Of a stretch of DNA of 64,000 nt, positions 1 to 11,868 are shown piece by piece. The number at the start of each line of letters is the position of its first letter. The first letter of the stretch is position 1. Origin of the DNA: Linyphia triangularis (taxonomy: Eukaryota > Arthropoda > Arachnida > Araneae > Linyphiidae); contig OZ021729.1 of assembly GCA_963978545.1 (NCBI GenBank), positions 83,618,670 through 83,682,669 of the forward strand. Reading direction: 5' to 3'. The translations under genes were made by a program, and so were the position numbers. Below the pieces are notes generated by a model. It saw only the letters and a program-made list of their open reading frames with translations. It was not told where the DNA came from and did no database searches.

Positions 1-1240
1 TGTTGTAGTACTACGTGTTTAAATAGTCATCTGAATGGTAGTTCATTGGAGTATAGGAGGCATATATCCGAACGTGCAATTTGATCTGTCAGATTATTTC
101 CAGCCAGTATTAATGGCAGTCCCAATCACAGCCTCGTGCACTATGATCCAATGAATAAGCAAGTAAATTTATGAGCTTCAAAGGAAGAGAAGGCGCCACG
201 AGAAAGGCCAACCAGATTGATAAAAAAAACTGTTTTTTGGCGGGTTTCAATGTTTTAAATGTTGTGTGCGAACGATTATTATTGAATAATTACTAAGTTG
301 ATATTTTTTCCCAAGTTCTATCTACTTCATTCTACACAATACAAACTAATATGCCACGATAACTTACTGATTGGTGCATTCTACAAATTGATAGAAAAAA
401 AGATATTTTTTGTATTTATTCAAAACTTTGAAGCAAATGCTTGAAGTAAATAAAACAATTTTAAGAAAATTATGTATTCATTTTTTATAACAAAAAAATT
501 TATTTTTGAATATTTTCAATTATTAATATATGTTTTAAAAATCTATAGAAGACTGTTTTCCTGTGTTATACCACCCTTTCACTACTTATTGCAAACTATT
601 GCCTTTCAAATATATAACGTTTAGAAATTTAAAAAAGTTAGGAAAAATAGTTATTTTTTGTATTTTCTCCAAACTTTGAGCTGAATGCGCGATTGAATTT
701 TTTTTTTTCCTCAAATTTTTTTGTTTACGGTCTTTCTTATCGGATGTGTATCAACTTTTTTTAGCTCATGCGTTCAATTCCCCCCACCCCCCTCCCCGAA
801 TTACCCTATTGCAGATACCTTACAATACGACCAACAAAGTTCAATAATGCTCGGGGAAGAAAAGTGTTCATTGGATTACATTAGGAATTGAGGATCAGAA
901 CGAATATAATTATATTGGTTTTTTAAAGTAGAATTATGCCTTATTATTAATTACTTAATAAAAAATGAAATTTCAATCAGTTAAAATCTAATAAAGATTG
1001 TAGTATTGTAGATTGTAGTATTCAGTGAATAGATGCTGCATTTACGAAATTTTTGTAAAGAAAATACAGAAGATATTTCAGAAAAAAAAATTACTTATTT
1101 TTTTCATCATTAATGCATGTTATGTAATTTGGTTCAATAAATGCATTTTTGAATTTTGGCCAGGGTTTCACCCCTTTGCCATAACTGTGTTGGGATCCAG
1201 TATAATAATAATATAATAATAAAAAAAAAATTCTGAAAAT

Positions 1241-1243
<3 letters not shown>
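1..1243. other. AT-rich non-coding DNA
   Basis: No recognisable gene or element was found here. The stretch contains many short A and T runs and a C-rich run near 781-800. The short open frame at 1025-1216 is AT-rich, has no recognisable motif and is most likely accidental. Confidence 0.5.

Positions 1244-1319
<76 letters not shown>
1244..1319. repeat. (TA)n microsatellite
   Basis: An almost perfect TA dinucleotide repeat of about 75 bp, preceded by an A-run and ATA-rich sequence. Open frames across it on the minus strand encode only alternating Tyr-Ile and are artefacts. Confidence 0.95.
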
Positions 1320-1322
<3 letters not shown>

Positions 1323-1658
1323 TGACAATGTCTAGTATAAATGACGTCATCAGAACATAATACAAATTCAAATAATAATAATAAACAATTTTAATGAAAG
1401 CGGCTTTTGTTAGATAGCACTATAGAAATTTATCCAGCCTTTATTTCGTGACGAAATTTTTTTTTTCTTCGAAATTTTGTACTTTGAGGACGAAAGAGGT
1501 GAAATTGGAATTTAGTAGGGATGTTGAAAAAAACAGTGAAATTTTTCTTAATGGCTAGAGGCAAGGTTCACACCAATTTTTAAAAATTGAAGGAGGTGGA
1601 TGTCGAAATCTATTTTTTGTGGTCGATTTGACTCGGAATGATTAGATCAAGGTATTTT

Positions 1659-1996
1659 CATCGATATAAATAAGCAACTGGATAGACTGCTTAACGCTTT
1701 GAAAGTTAAGCCGTTGCCAGATGCAATTGGTGGGATAAAAAATACGGATTGCGGAGGATTGTAAATAAAAATTTTGGGTTGTACACAGCAGAAATGTCAA
1801 TAGTAGACCTTAATTAGTAACAATGTGCAAAAAAAAATATCTACTCTAACACTTTACAAGGTTTTTCGCATTCCCATCCAACTATAAAAGGGAACTGTGA
1901 TTGGTTCATCTTCCCACCAGCTTCGCAATCCCCAGCGCGTTTTTCTCATTCCATTGACAATATAGCAGTCTATCCAGTTGTTTATCTATATCGATG
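1659..1996 (+). mobile_element. 338-bp hAT-type MITE, copy A
   Basis: A non-autonomous element with terminal inverted repeats. The left end reads CATCGATATAAATAAGCAAC and the right end, read in reverse complement, CATCGATATAGATAAACAAC; the match continues through CTGGATAGACTGC. It is flanked by an exact 8-bp direct repeat, GGTATTTT, at 1651-1658 and 1997-2004. An 8-bp duplication is the hallmark of the hAT superfamily. There is no coding capacity. The internal sequence is shared with a second copy at 15729-16068 in opposite orientation: the segments around GTTGCCAGAT, GTTGTACACAGCAGAA and the CCAATCACAGTTC-type motif all align. Family assignment rests on target-site length, not on any transposase. 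Confidence 0.85.
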
Positions 1997-2004
1997 GGTA
2001 TTTT

Positions 2005-2950
2005 AGGCTACACTACGATTGACATACAGCATCTACATCAAAGGAAGAAGTAGTATCCTTGAACATATGATTCCCCCCCCCAAATTCGACAGATTTTTAT
2101 TAATTTAGTAGCCATCTGCGATATCCAATTAAAGTTCAAATTAAATACCACTTATTTATCTTTCATTTGAGCGATATTTAAACTCAATGCCACCAGCCAT
2201 TTCTTCGTTCTAGCGTTTATCAATGCTGGAATACCAAAAGCTAAAATAGGAGACTTTTAGTATGTTACTCAGGGCATGAAATAGTGTCACTGGAAATTTT
2301 CAACTCAAAGGGGATTCTTGCAAGTTTAAAAGCCAAAAATGACTGAGCAGTTCAAGCTATGAAGGCCAAAAACAGACATATGAACGAAAAAGTTAGGGAC
2401 ATACTGAATTAGTAATAGGTGTTACGGGCATTTTCTCAAAAGTCCCTGCCTCTCCCCCATGTGCGCCCCCACCCCTCCCCCAAAAAATATACATTCAGCG
2501 TGCATGCAGTTGTTCCTGTTACTATAAGCATCATTTGCTTCTTTTTTCCCCCTTGAACTTTTGGAGAAAGTTATCGAAAAATTGGTTAAATGATTGCAAT
2601 GCTCGGGAAAGGGCGAGGCACTTTATATCCTTTATGAGCTCTACAGGACACATTATGAAAGAAAATTGTTGTGGGCTACATTTTACGACCAGAATACAGA
2701 ACAACACATACTGAATGATGATATGAAAAATATATCGGTGCATAAATGCTAAGCGCTTCTGCATTAGTAAACGAATTAAGAGAGTACGCTAACAATGAGA
2801 TGAAAGATGGTATTCCTATTTTGACTCATACCTTAGGTCAGGTTCCCTCTTCTTCAGTGGTAGTGGGCCAGGAGATGAGGAGCACTATTCAGCAATGGCC
2901 ACAATGGAGTCAAAATGCCTGTGGTAATAAAAATATATGCTTCCTTAGAG
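2005..2950. other. Non-coding stretch with unassigned short ORFs
   Basis: A mixed AT-rich region with a C-rich patch at 2447-2482. Two opposite-strand open frames of 70-77 codons (2531-2764 minus, 2746-2958 plus) show no motif I recognise. The plus-strand frame runs into the start of the next MITE, which argues against a real gene. Confidence 0.4.
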
Positions 2951-3197
2951 CCTTATAATACAGAGCCACTCGAGTGGCGAACGCTCGCTAACCGCGCCTC
3001 TCGAAGCGAAACTTGCAATCCTATGGAGCTTATTATACTGGGCCACTGCTGTAGCTAAAGGTTGCGTCTGTCTCTTGTGGTGCTTAGTGAGCGATACATG
3101 CGCATGGAGCTTATTATACTGAGTCACAGCAGTGGCTAGTTAAGGCGTCTTTACTGTGGCGAACGCGCAGCAAAAGGAGTGACTCTGTATTATAAGG
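2951..3197. mobile_element. 247-bp palindromic GC-richer MITE
   Basis: The element is bounded by a roughly 20-bp inverted repeat, CCTTATAATACAGAGYCACT, at 2951-2970 and its complement at 3178-3197. Inside are two direct copies of an ATGGAGCTTATTATACTG motif (at about 3023 and 3104), and CACT..AGTGGCGAACGC-type segments occur near both ends, so the whole unit is internally repetitive. It is clearly richer in G and C than its surroundings. No target-site duplication is evident, so the superfamily is not assigned. It has no coding capacity. Confidence 0.7.
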
Positions 3198-3798
3198 GTT
3201 TCATATATGATACAAAACGAATGTCTCACGAAATACATAAAAAGGAATCGCAACATAACTCACAGTAAGTAGCAAATGAAGGTTGAATCCACTCCAAAGC
3301 AACACGGCAGAGATGAGTATCACCCGATTCTGTAAAGGCTACACCATTTTAGATCTTCTGCAACATCCATCAACTGTGTTGGAACAAATCTGTGCTAAAG
3401 AGGGGGGGAACCACTACAAGGTGAAAACATTCAGGGAAAAAAGTCCCCGGATAATTCCCCGATTTCCCTGGCAGATTTTTAAAAAGTTCCCGATTTTACG
3501 GTAAACTTTTTTTCAACTTTTCCAGAAATGTAAACACGCTGGTCAAATAGAACATGTATGCTAAAGAGATATGTCAATTTAAAAAAAAAAAAATCGTTTT
3601 GTCAGTAATAAAAAGTTTAAATTATTCCGCAACATTTAACTCCTAATATGATTATCCACCACAGTTCTTCGGGTAAATGGCTCCAAAATACGGATGAACG
3701 GACAAACATAACTTCATAATAAAGAAAAATTTCCAGTATTTTCATGATATTTAAAAAAAAAAAATCCTTGACATATCCCTAATTTTTTGCAGAATCAG

Positions 3799-3831
<33 letters not shown>

Positions 3832-6800
3832 CAGTAAGCGTCTACTTACGTAGCAAATTGCTTAACAATGTGCGAGTTAAAAATATTACAGTTTGTGATA
3901 AAAATTATTATATTTTGCCGGAATCGTTCACAGGAAGTGTGAGTCAATATGGCGTCGCTAACATTTAAAATCAGTCATGAAGGGGTCAAGAGGTGCTAAA
4001 TATAAGGAAAAGGTTCATAACAGGGTAAGGGCTTTGCTTAGCAGCCATATTGTACCATTTTGTATGATTGCCCCAATGGCCACGTTCTTTATTTTGATAA
4101 TAAAATGGAAATTTTTTTTGGGGGGGATTTATCATTGCTGTTGGACTTTAACAAACCACTTAAGAGAATCTTTATTTCAAATCCTAACCAAGTAAAGTTA
4201 CTAATGATATTAAGGGAAAGCACGTCAAAGTGAGGACAGTCATACTTTTTTCTAATCACAAAATTAAATTAAAAAGATTTCTTGAGAGCAAGAACTTATG
4301 CGAACTTCTGAAACTATACGTTTACTCTTAGATAGACAAAGTATCTGGCAATGCCAGTAAGTAGAACTATTTCCCGATTCTTTTAGACAGTCGGGAGGTT
4401 GAGAATAATTCGTTTTGCAAAATAAAATTTCAAATTTTTCCTGAAACTTAATTAGCTACTATATGTAGAAACACCCACGTTGAAAGTGGACTGATATTTC
4501 GATAAAATTAATTATCACTATTCCTGTATATATATAAAAAAAAATTATTAGTTCCAATTCTCAGTAATTGCAAGAACTGGTTAAATGAGGACATCGGCTG
4601 TAAAAAAAAGAAATAAATTATTTAAATATATTTGGTGTAACTACATTAAAAATATGTTACAGCACACAAATATTTTAATAAAATGCAATATACAATAGCT
4701 TACTGTACTCTAATAAAAATATGATATACTTGAAACAAAGAAAAACATTACAGTATATAAAAGTTGAAGTAGATAGAATGACTCCGATTTTTACATTTGA
4801 TGCCAAATTCATGTTGAAATTTAACTAATGGCACTACCAGCTCAAGCAAGAAAATCGGGATTGCATCAAGTTAAATGCTATGGATTACAAACTAGGTCAA
4901 AAACTAATTATAAATATAATTATCAAGTTAAAGCATCAATAAATATGGACTAACAAATTCATCATGATAAAAAAATTACAAGTTCTTACAAGAAGAAAAG
5001 TAACTTAAAACCCTACATCTTTAAAAATAGTTGCCAATCATATTTAAATGTCAAGATATTCTAATTACAGATATGACATTAATAAGTGAAGAACCGTTTT
5101 GTTAAGACCTTTAAAATCTCCCACCTGAATATCAATTATTCCCAAAAGAAATCGCTGTTAGTACACGTACACAACTGTCAGCTTCAGCCTGATAAGAGGT
5201 AGAGTCGAAGACACGTTGATTAAATACACAATTTTGTAACATTTTCTGTAACTTTTACCAATGCGCATGTGTACCTGCAGCGAAAACAAAAGAAAATTGA
5301 CAGTTTAGAAAGAGTGACAGCAGGAATTCAGAGGTTTTAACCCCTCCCCCCCCCCTCCCCCTTTCTCGACAGAAAAGATTAAACAGAGTCGAAAAATTCC
5401 CAACATTTTCAAATAACTATTTAAATCTATTTTGGGAAATAATTTTTATTCTCAATTTAGACTAAAAGCTAGGCAGAATGGGTAGAGAAAACTGCTCGAT
5501 AAATCTTCCACTGAATAACATAAGTAGTACGAGAAGCTACTGCGAGTTGAATATAATTCTGAATTGCTTTTTAGAACGTAGAGAAATGTTAGTTGACTCA
5601 TTATGAATCGACTGGTCGAATTTCTGCCTGACAAAAATTACCAAATCTGTATAAAAATTGACTTTGAATGATCGATATCTGATTTGATTACTAAATATGT
5701 CATGACTTGCCAAATAATGAGAATTTTTTTTTTTTTTTATTTGGTAACCCACGGCTCTATAACTTTCAATAAGGAAGGATTCAGACCGTTTCACCTCGTT
5801 GGCGAAATATATAAACTAGGGGTGTGTAACATGGGAAAACTATCAATTACATTTATTACCAGTCACTGCGTTAATATTTGCCATAAATTAGAGTAATTTA
5901 CCGTGTCTTCAATATTTTTATTAATTTAAAAAAAATTACTGGCTTGGTGGTATGTTCTTGCCATAATTATTACATTGAAGGAAAAAAAACACGCGGAAAT
6001 TATGAAATTAGCAGCTTCGAAAAATATTAAAGTATCTCCTCTTATAAGTGAAACAAAGAAGAAACCTTGGTTACTGGCGATGCTCAAGGGAAGAGAACTC
6101 TTTCAAAGTATAAGATCGTCAAATGAAAATATTCAAAGAACACTTACACCAAATGCATTACTTAATTCTTCTCACCAAATTGCGTGTCATTCGCGTGAGA
6201 ATAAAACGGACACGACTTGGGAAAAATAAAACGGATAATAAGTGAAACTTTTTCGAAATTTTTATGTGCACATTGTGCAACTAAGCAATATTTTTAGTGA
6301 TAATAGAAAACTCATTCAATAATAACTACTATTTGCGATTCCAAGTGCAACAACAGTTTTTAACAAGCTATTAGAAAACAAATTGTTATATGCATACAGA
6401 GTTCTAAGTTTAACCACTTCTTAAAATTGTCCGAGTATTTGATCAAGGATGAGCGTAAAATTGGAGGGAAAAATCTATTAATAAAAGTCCAGTATGAAAA
6501 AAGGTGAGATTGCACAAAAGTTGGTCATTTTTAGATATTTAGAAACATGTTCATAGTTCATGCTGCATAAAACAAAAGGAATGTTATAAGTTTCCAACAG
6601 ATCCAAAATTATTCAGGTCCATTCACTGTAAATTGTTTTTGTATTGCCCGGCTGCGAAAAAATTACCTGACCAATCCTTTACCCCCAATCCAATCATTCT
6701 TATCAAATCGAATCGCTCAGTCGAATGTGAATCAGAATTCACATTTGACCTTTATTCTAACTTGTATTCACCTTGACCGAGAATTTGTGCAATTCAAATT

Positions 6801-7952
6801 CAAAGTTTTGATTCATTAAAGTTTATTTTGAAATGAACAATTATTAGGTCATATTTTGAGGAAATTAACAGCAAATGACTTTACAGTTTAATAGAGAAAA
6901 TAAAAAAATAAATCAGACTCTGAAAGGACAGAATGGATAGACTTCAAACAGGCGGAAATAGAATGTCGAAAGGCTTCGGTCTTTACTCATGCAAGTAAAA
7001 ATGGCATCTCTTCGAAAATGTCATTAGGTTTCAAACACAAGATTTAAAATGGCCACTTACAAGAAAGGAAAGGTTATTTGAAATAAGGAACGAGCCGAAA
7101 AGGGTTTTGCAGTTACTGAGATCACGATTAGAATAACCCATCTCTGACTATCACGGCAGAAGCTTTTTATGAAAAGAGGTCATAAACTTCTGAAGTCGTT
7201 TAAAATCCGAGAGATTCAGAATATAGCCGAAAACTCTTGCTTCCAGACATTCACTCTAAACTCCAAAAGAACTAGAATACAGACGGTAACAACATCTTCT
7301 GAGATGTAAAATTGCTATAAGATTGAAAAAATAAACAGGCACTTCGGATATTGCGTTGAGAGTTGGAATTCATGCGCCCTAAATTTGCCTCGTAAATTTC
7401 ACATCTGTTTTCAAGAATCAAATATGGGGATCGTGGATGAGCATAAAGCTCAAAGGAATTAGCAGATAGGAATACGATTTTAACACGGCTACAACAAGGT
7501 TTTTAAAGAAAATCGTTATAAATATCGTTATCGAAAGAAAAAAAAATTGTTCATTGAAAATAAATTGGTCGATAAAAAGTTCGATCAAACAGTATCGTAA
7601 AATGATCAGATTATTGAAGGAATTGTGAAATCATATCCATATGCGCCTACAAGAAGGTGCAGGGGTCCCTGCGGTGTCCATGAATAATGTTTGCAAAGTA
7701 AGACTTATTTGTTTCACAATCCAATTTGCCTTCCAGAAAAGTTGACAAGAAGTAACATTGTTTTCGATGGAAGTTGCAAAAATAAACAAATCATTAAATT
7801 ATTTCTCTCTACGTGTGGCTATCAAATTGACATATGTCACTTCGTATGGATAAAGGGTAATAACATAAAACAAAAAACATAACTATTCATGTAACTTTTA
7901 AACCTTGTAATATGCTTGTAATTTTTTTATCATGAAAAAAAGACACTTTCTG
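3198..7952. other. Long AT-rich stretch without a gene
   Basis: No recognisable gene. Part of 3419-3810 contains CCCGGATAATTCCCC- and TTTCCCTGG-like words, similar in style to 9935-10045, and may be a decayed repeat. There are a 28-30-nt T-run near 3800-3828 and a C-rich run at 5341-5362. Around 6722-6750 lies a palindrome (GAATGTGAATC / GAATTCACATTTG). The 84-codon frame at 5975-6229 is lysine-rich with no family resemblance. Confidence 0.45.
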
Positions 7953-8676
7953 TTAAGGGGACTGTTAAGTCAAAAATTAAAATTCTTCAATTTTTGCTCA
8001 AAATTCATGAAATTTTTTGTGCAGTTCAATAGCAATTAGATAAAACACAAACCAAAATTTCAAAAATTTATATTGATTTTTTTTCAAGAAATTAAATTTT
8101 TATTGAAAAATTTAGCGTTTTTTCCGTAATTTTAAAAACGCTCCTTGCGATTCAAAGTTTTTGCAATCTGTCTCAATTTTTTTGTACAAGCTAATCGAAT
8201 ATATATTGACATAATTGTGCATGGGTTTTGAATTTGACTCATTGGTTAATTATTTAAAAGTAAAACTTTGGTACAACGGCAAAAAATGTCAACTTTTTCA
8301 ATAGAAGCATTACGAAAATTGCTGTAAAACAATAAAAAAATACCAGATTCCAAAATCCATGCACAATTGTGTTCAAAATAGTATAGTAAACAATATCTCC
8401 AAGTTTAAAAAAAATACATCCACTTTTGAATCGCAAGGAACAAATCGAATACCCTAAAAATCTTAAAATACACATGAAGAGAAAAATGCAATTTAAGAAA
8501 ATGAAAAACAGGCGATTTCTGATATGCGCGCTTACAAAAACTCAAATAATATTCTTAATTCTTCTCGGATCAGCAAAAGTAAGGTATGTACTGAAAGCTA
8601 GAATTTCAGGCTATTTTTTCCTCCTAAAATATAAAAATCGAAAATTTTGAAATTTTTGCCTTAACAGTCCCCTTAA
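7953..8676. mobile_element. 724-bp fold-back element bounded by TTAA
   Basis: The left end reads TTAAGGGGACTGTTAAG and the right end is its inverse complement, with TTAA as the outermost bases at 7953-7956 and 8673-8676. The inverted similarity continues inward: CTCCTTGCGATTCAAAG at about 8141 pairs with the complement near 8425-8440, and AATTGTGCATGG at about 8213 pairs with the complement near 8356. The whole unit can therefore fold into an imperfect hairpin. TTAA target duplication is typical of piggyBac, so this is probably a piggyBac-like non-autonomous element. Overlapping short frames inside it (8254-8650, both strands) are by-products of the palindrome. Confidence 0.8.
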
Positions 8677-9324
8677 TGATTCCAAATGATTTCTTTGACC
8701 TAATTTGTAATCCATATGAAATAATAACTTACCTTATAAAAACACTAAATAGGGGGCAAAAAATCTCATTAGAACAACTATTACAATAAATGATGAAACA
8801 TTGTCCCCAAAATAAATAATACAAAGCATACAATGGGGTGGTCTAAAAGTACCGTTTGAAAGAAATTGCACGGGATATGATTTCCTAGAAATTGTTTTAC
8901 TTCTGCAAAACTTTCTTTCTTGGTACATTTAGATGTGGGAATAACAAATATAAAAAACAAGAGCTCATTCCATCTACTCCAATTAAAATAAAAAAAATTC
9001 CTGAAAACATTTTCATCCATTTCAAATTTTGACCTTAATACAATAAGTAGCACTTTGACACAATGTGTTCCAGAACAGACCAAAAGACAGCGACAAGGTA
9101 AGCTTCATCTATTAAGAAAACTTTCCGTGTAAATTTGTGCTGAATTGACATTTTTGACGATGAAGTAGAAATGTGTAACGTGATTCTGGTGGTGATGAAA
9201 ATGAAGAGGGGGGGGGGGGATTCATTATCTAGGGGAAGAAACACTAACATATCTGAGGCCCGGCTGAAGAAAGAAAAAAAAAAGGGGGGTTTGGGAGTGG
9301 AAAAAACAACAACAAGGTTTAAGA
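8677..9324. other. Non-coding spacer with G-rich run
   Basis: AT-rich DNA with G-rich runs near 9207-9218 and 9283-9289. Overlapping minus-strand frames (8734-9250) show no recognised motif. Confidence 0.4.
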
Positions 9325-9735
9325 GGAAGTCCTAGTAAGGTTAATTCTCGATACTCGCTATGTTACAATCTTGTAGCCCAGAGCATTTAGAAACTACTTT
9401 CTACAAAACCTTGAAATTTGGCGAGTAGGTACGAAAAAGATCACTTAATGAAAAGACATAAATTGTTTTCATTTAATGTTTATCTATTATGAATGAAAAT
9501 TGAACTAGCATAAAACAAAACCAGATGGAGTCACTGCATATGCATTGACGTAAGGATTTCAATTTTAGAATAAAATATATTAGACGCTATTTTCGCGTTT
9601 TTAATTTATGTAATTTCTTAACGTGATCATTTCCGTACCTACTCCCAAAATTCGAAGATTTTATACAAAGTAGTTTCTAAATGCATTGGAGCAGAAGATT
9701 GTTACATAGCGAGTGATCCTTACCACGGGACTTCT
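9325..9735. mobile_element. Long-TIR palindromic element
   Basis: About 125 bp at the left (from 9325) is an inverted match to about 125 bp at the right (ending near 9735). Shared landmarks in order are GGAAGTCC, CTCGCTATGT, ACAATCTT, GCATTTAGAAACTACTTT, GAGTAGGTACG and GATCAC. Only a short AT-rich loop separates the arms. The structure fits a MITE or fold-back element. No clear target-site duplication is visible, so the superfamily is open. There is no coding capacity. Confidence 0.8.
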
Positions 9736-10489
9736 TTTTAATGAATGTTCTCCAGATGAAGAATGCACTGAAGTCTTAAAAGAGGAATTTTTAAGTGGAG
9801 AGGGTAAACTGAACTAATCGTGACAGTTTTCGAACCTCGTACAAATTCTCCTCTTAAGATTTCATTTCATTCTCCCTTTTCCCAGCATTCTTTAAAATAG
9901 TAGTAGACTAAAAAATGGAGAGGCGGGCTAAGATTCCATGGGATTTAAAATTTTGAAAGAAAAATTCCCTAATAATTCCCTTTTAATTAAAGAATGTCCA
10001 AATCCCTGATATTTTACTGTTAAATTTCTCCTGTTGCCGGACATTGAGGAACAAAAGTTTTAATTATTTAATTACTAGCGAAATAAAGTGCACAAGTTCT
10101 TTTCTCTGGCAACATCAATGTATAATTTTTCAACGAGAACTGAAACCTTTTTTTCCCACTCACTAAACAATCCTTTCCTTTGTCAACTGTTACCACTTTG
10201 GCACATCATTACGCCTTAATTCACGTAATAAAATCAGCCAAGTTGGCACCACAAGGGAGAGGAACGTATTCAAGTGGAGAAATATCCCAAGATTCCAGTT
10301 CTTGTTGAAAAAGAATGAACGAATGTTGCCAAAGAGACGCTTGTGCATTTATTAGGACTAGATATAAAAGTTTTGCCGAGTGGTTTGTAATTTTTTGGAA
10401 TCCTCCACCACCAGAATCACAGCAGACATTCCAATTCCATTGTCAGCTATGTCAATTCAGGATAATTACATGGAAATGTTTCTATTAAA
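9736..10489. other. Non-coding stretch with a decayed dispersed repeat
   Basis: The segment near 9853-9890 (CTCCTCTTAAGATTTCATTT) matches the inverse complement of about 45570-45600 inside the hAT element, so it belongs to a dispersed repeat. At 9935-10045 there are ATTCCCTAATAATTCCC-like words similar to those near 3430-3500. No gene is visible. Confidence 0.4.
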
Positions 10490-10975
10490 TTAGCATTTTT
10501 TCTTGTCACTGCTCCACAAACAACAAAACGTGTCTGCTTGCATTGGGAATAGGACATTCAACAGCTGTCTGGAATATTTTCGCACGGCAGAGGTCGCCCC
10601 AAACGCAACGCATGTCGAACTGAGGTCAGTCCATCCCGTAACATCGTGCATCCCCCAACTCGACTCCACGAACACCGCATTATGCGCCCACTTCCAACGC
10701 AGCGTTTATCCCGATGCCAACACGGGCGGAACTGTGCGCCCAAATGCTTCGCGCGCTGATTTTGAAGGAGAAAAAGAGGAGGGAGAACATTTCGGAGAAG
10801 ATTTCCGGACAAAAACACAGAAGCGCGTTTCGGGAATCGGACGGATTTGGGAGGGAGGAGGGCAAGCGGAAGTTCTCGAATGCTTTTCTCCAGTGTCACA
10901 GAAGGAGGCATCTTCCGCTTCTAAAATGCTAGGAGAAAAGTTTCTGAGTTCCACCTAACTTACGTCCGGCTCTAA
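10490..10975. promoter_or_regulatory. CpG- and GC-rich island
   Basis: This roughly 480-bp block is the most GC- and CpG-rich part of an otherwise AT-rich window. It contains many CG dinucleotides (GCGCGCTG, GCGTTTCGGGAATCGGACGG and similar). Because it lacks in-frame stops it carries long open frames on both strands. It could be a CpG-type promoter, a 5' exon or a GC-rich repeat. The sequence shows the compositional jump; any role is inference. Confidence 0.4.
10503..10958 (+). CDS. Unrecognised 151-codon open frame in the GC-rich island
   Basis: The frame would encode a hydrophilic, Ser/Glu/Arg-rich protein with no signal peptide, membrane segment or motif that I recognise. A competing frame of 117 codons runs on the opposite strand at 10558-10911, and other frames on both strands are also open. 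Low stop-codon frequency from high GC is therefore the simplest explanation. It may be part of a 5' exon, but no convincing splice junction can be chosen by eye. It is listed only because this is one of the least unlikely coding candidates in the window. Confidence 0.15.
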   Translation: MSLLHKQQNVSACIGNRTFNSCLEYFRTAEVAPNATHVELRSVHPVTSCIPQLDSTNTALCAHFQRSVYPDANTGGTVRPNASRADFEGEKEEGEHFGEDFRTKTQKRVSGIGRIWEGGGQAEVLECFSPVSQKEASSASKMLGEKFLSST

Positions 10976-11043
10976 CTAATTGGCTCCATTTAAGATACTC
11001 TTTTTTACATTTTTTCTTTTCTTATTAGTTTAGTTGAACCCTC

Positions 11044-11631
11044 TTGCACTGGCGAGGGGTAAAGCAAATACAAGTTGTTCGGAGTAACATAGGATACTCT
11101 AATAAAATTAGAATGGCTTTGTTTAGGGTTAAGCTCTCCGATACACATATAGGTATGACCAGCAAATCTTTGTGGATTGGGAGATTGCACCACAAACAAT
11201 CGATTCGATTGGGGTTGGATAAATTGTCACCTTATTTGTTTTGTGACAGTATCCCAATCCAAACAAATATTCTGAAGTATTCAGTGCATTCTCCCCATTC
11301 AACTCCATTCATCAAACTCACTTGTATACTGTCTGTCTATCGCAGGAATAGCCCCGCCAGGTTATCTGACGTTGCCGTGGAGACGACTAGCTCCATTTTC
11401 CGCCGGAGATACTATCTTGAGGCGTCGATTTACATGCAGATCCCGATTCCAAATCAACGTGCTATTATTCTCCTGAATGACAGTATGTGTACAACCACGC
11501 AGAACTTTACACTAGCTGGTCCCAATTTTCGTGGCAATATAGTAGCGAGGTGGGTTATTTTTTTTATTTATTTTTCTATTTTTTTTTTTTTATTTTATTT
11601 TTTTTTATTAATTTTTTTTGCGCTTTTGTGA
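11044..11631 (+). CDS. Unrecognised 195-codon open frame
   Basis: This is the longest open frame in the window. Residues 1-165 are of mixed composition without a recognised domain. The last 30 or so codons run through a T-rich tract (11550-11620) and encode only Phe/Ile/Leu, which is an artefact of low complexity. A weak inverted repeat (GATTGGGGTTGGAT / ATCCCAATCC, about 11205-11265) lies inside. The frame may be accidental or part of a decayed element. It lies about 90 bp downstream of the GC-rich island. Confidence 0.15.
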   Translation: MHWRGVKQIQVVRSNIGYSNKIRMALFRVKLSDTHIGMTSKSLWIGRLHHKQSIRLGLDKLSPYLFCDSIPIQTNILKYSVHSPHSTPFIKLTCILSVYRRNSPARLSDVAVETTSSIFRRRYYLEASIYMQIPIPNQRAIILLNDSMCTTTQNFTLAGPNFRGNIVARWVIFFIYFSIFFFLFYFFLLIFFALL

Positions 11632-11836
11632 GCCATCTAGTTAGAGCTGAACTATCTGAATGGATGCTCATGTCTTATTTTGATTACGCACTTTCCGCTT
11701 TCTCTTGTTTGTCAATTCAAACTGCAAGTTACATCCATCGCTAGGATTTCGACGTACAACAAAGGACGAAGGAGGATGACCCTCGCCAGTGGTTGATACC
11801 CTTCCAGTAGTTGATAAAATTTTTGAAAAGAAGGGG

Positions 11837-11837
<1 letters not shown>

Positions 11838-11866
<29 letters not shown>
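11838..11866. repeat. Poly-A run
   Basis: A run of about 29 A residues. Minus-strand frames across it (11668-11907) encode poly-Phe and are not genes. Confidence 0.9.

Positions 11867-11868
<2 letters not shown>

Noticed and set aside
1134..1371. Open frames encoding Tyr-Ile repeats (also 17682-17939)
   Set aside because: They are translations of TA dinucleotide tracts, open in several frames and on both strands.
5975..6229. Small Lys-rich protein gene
   Set aside because: The 84-codon frame has no recognisable motif or regulatory context and is within the length range of chance frames here.
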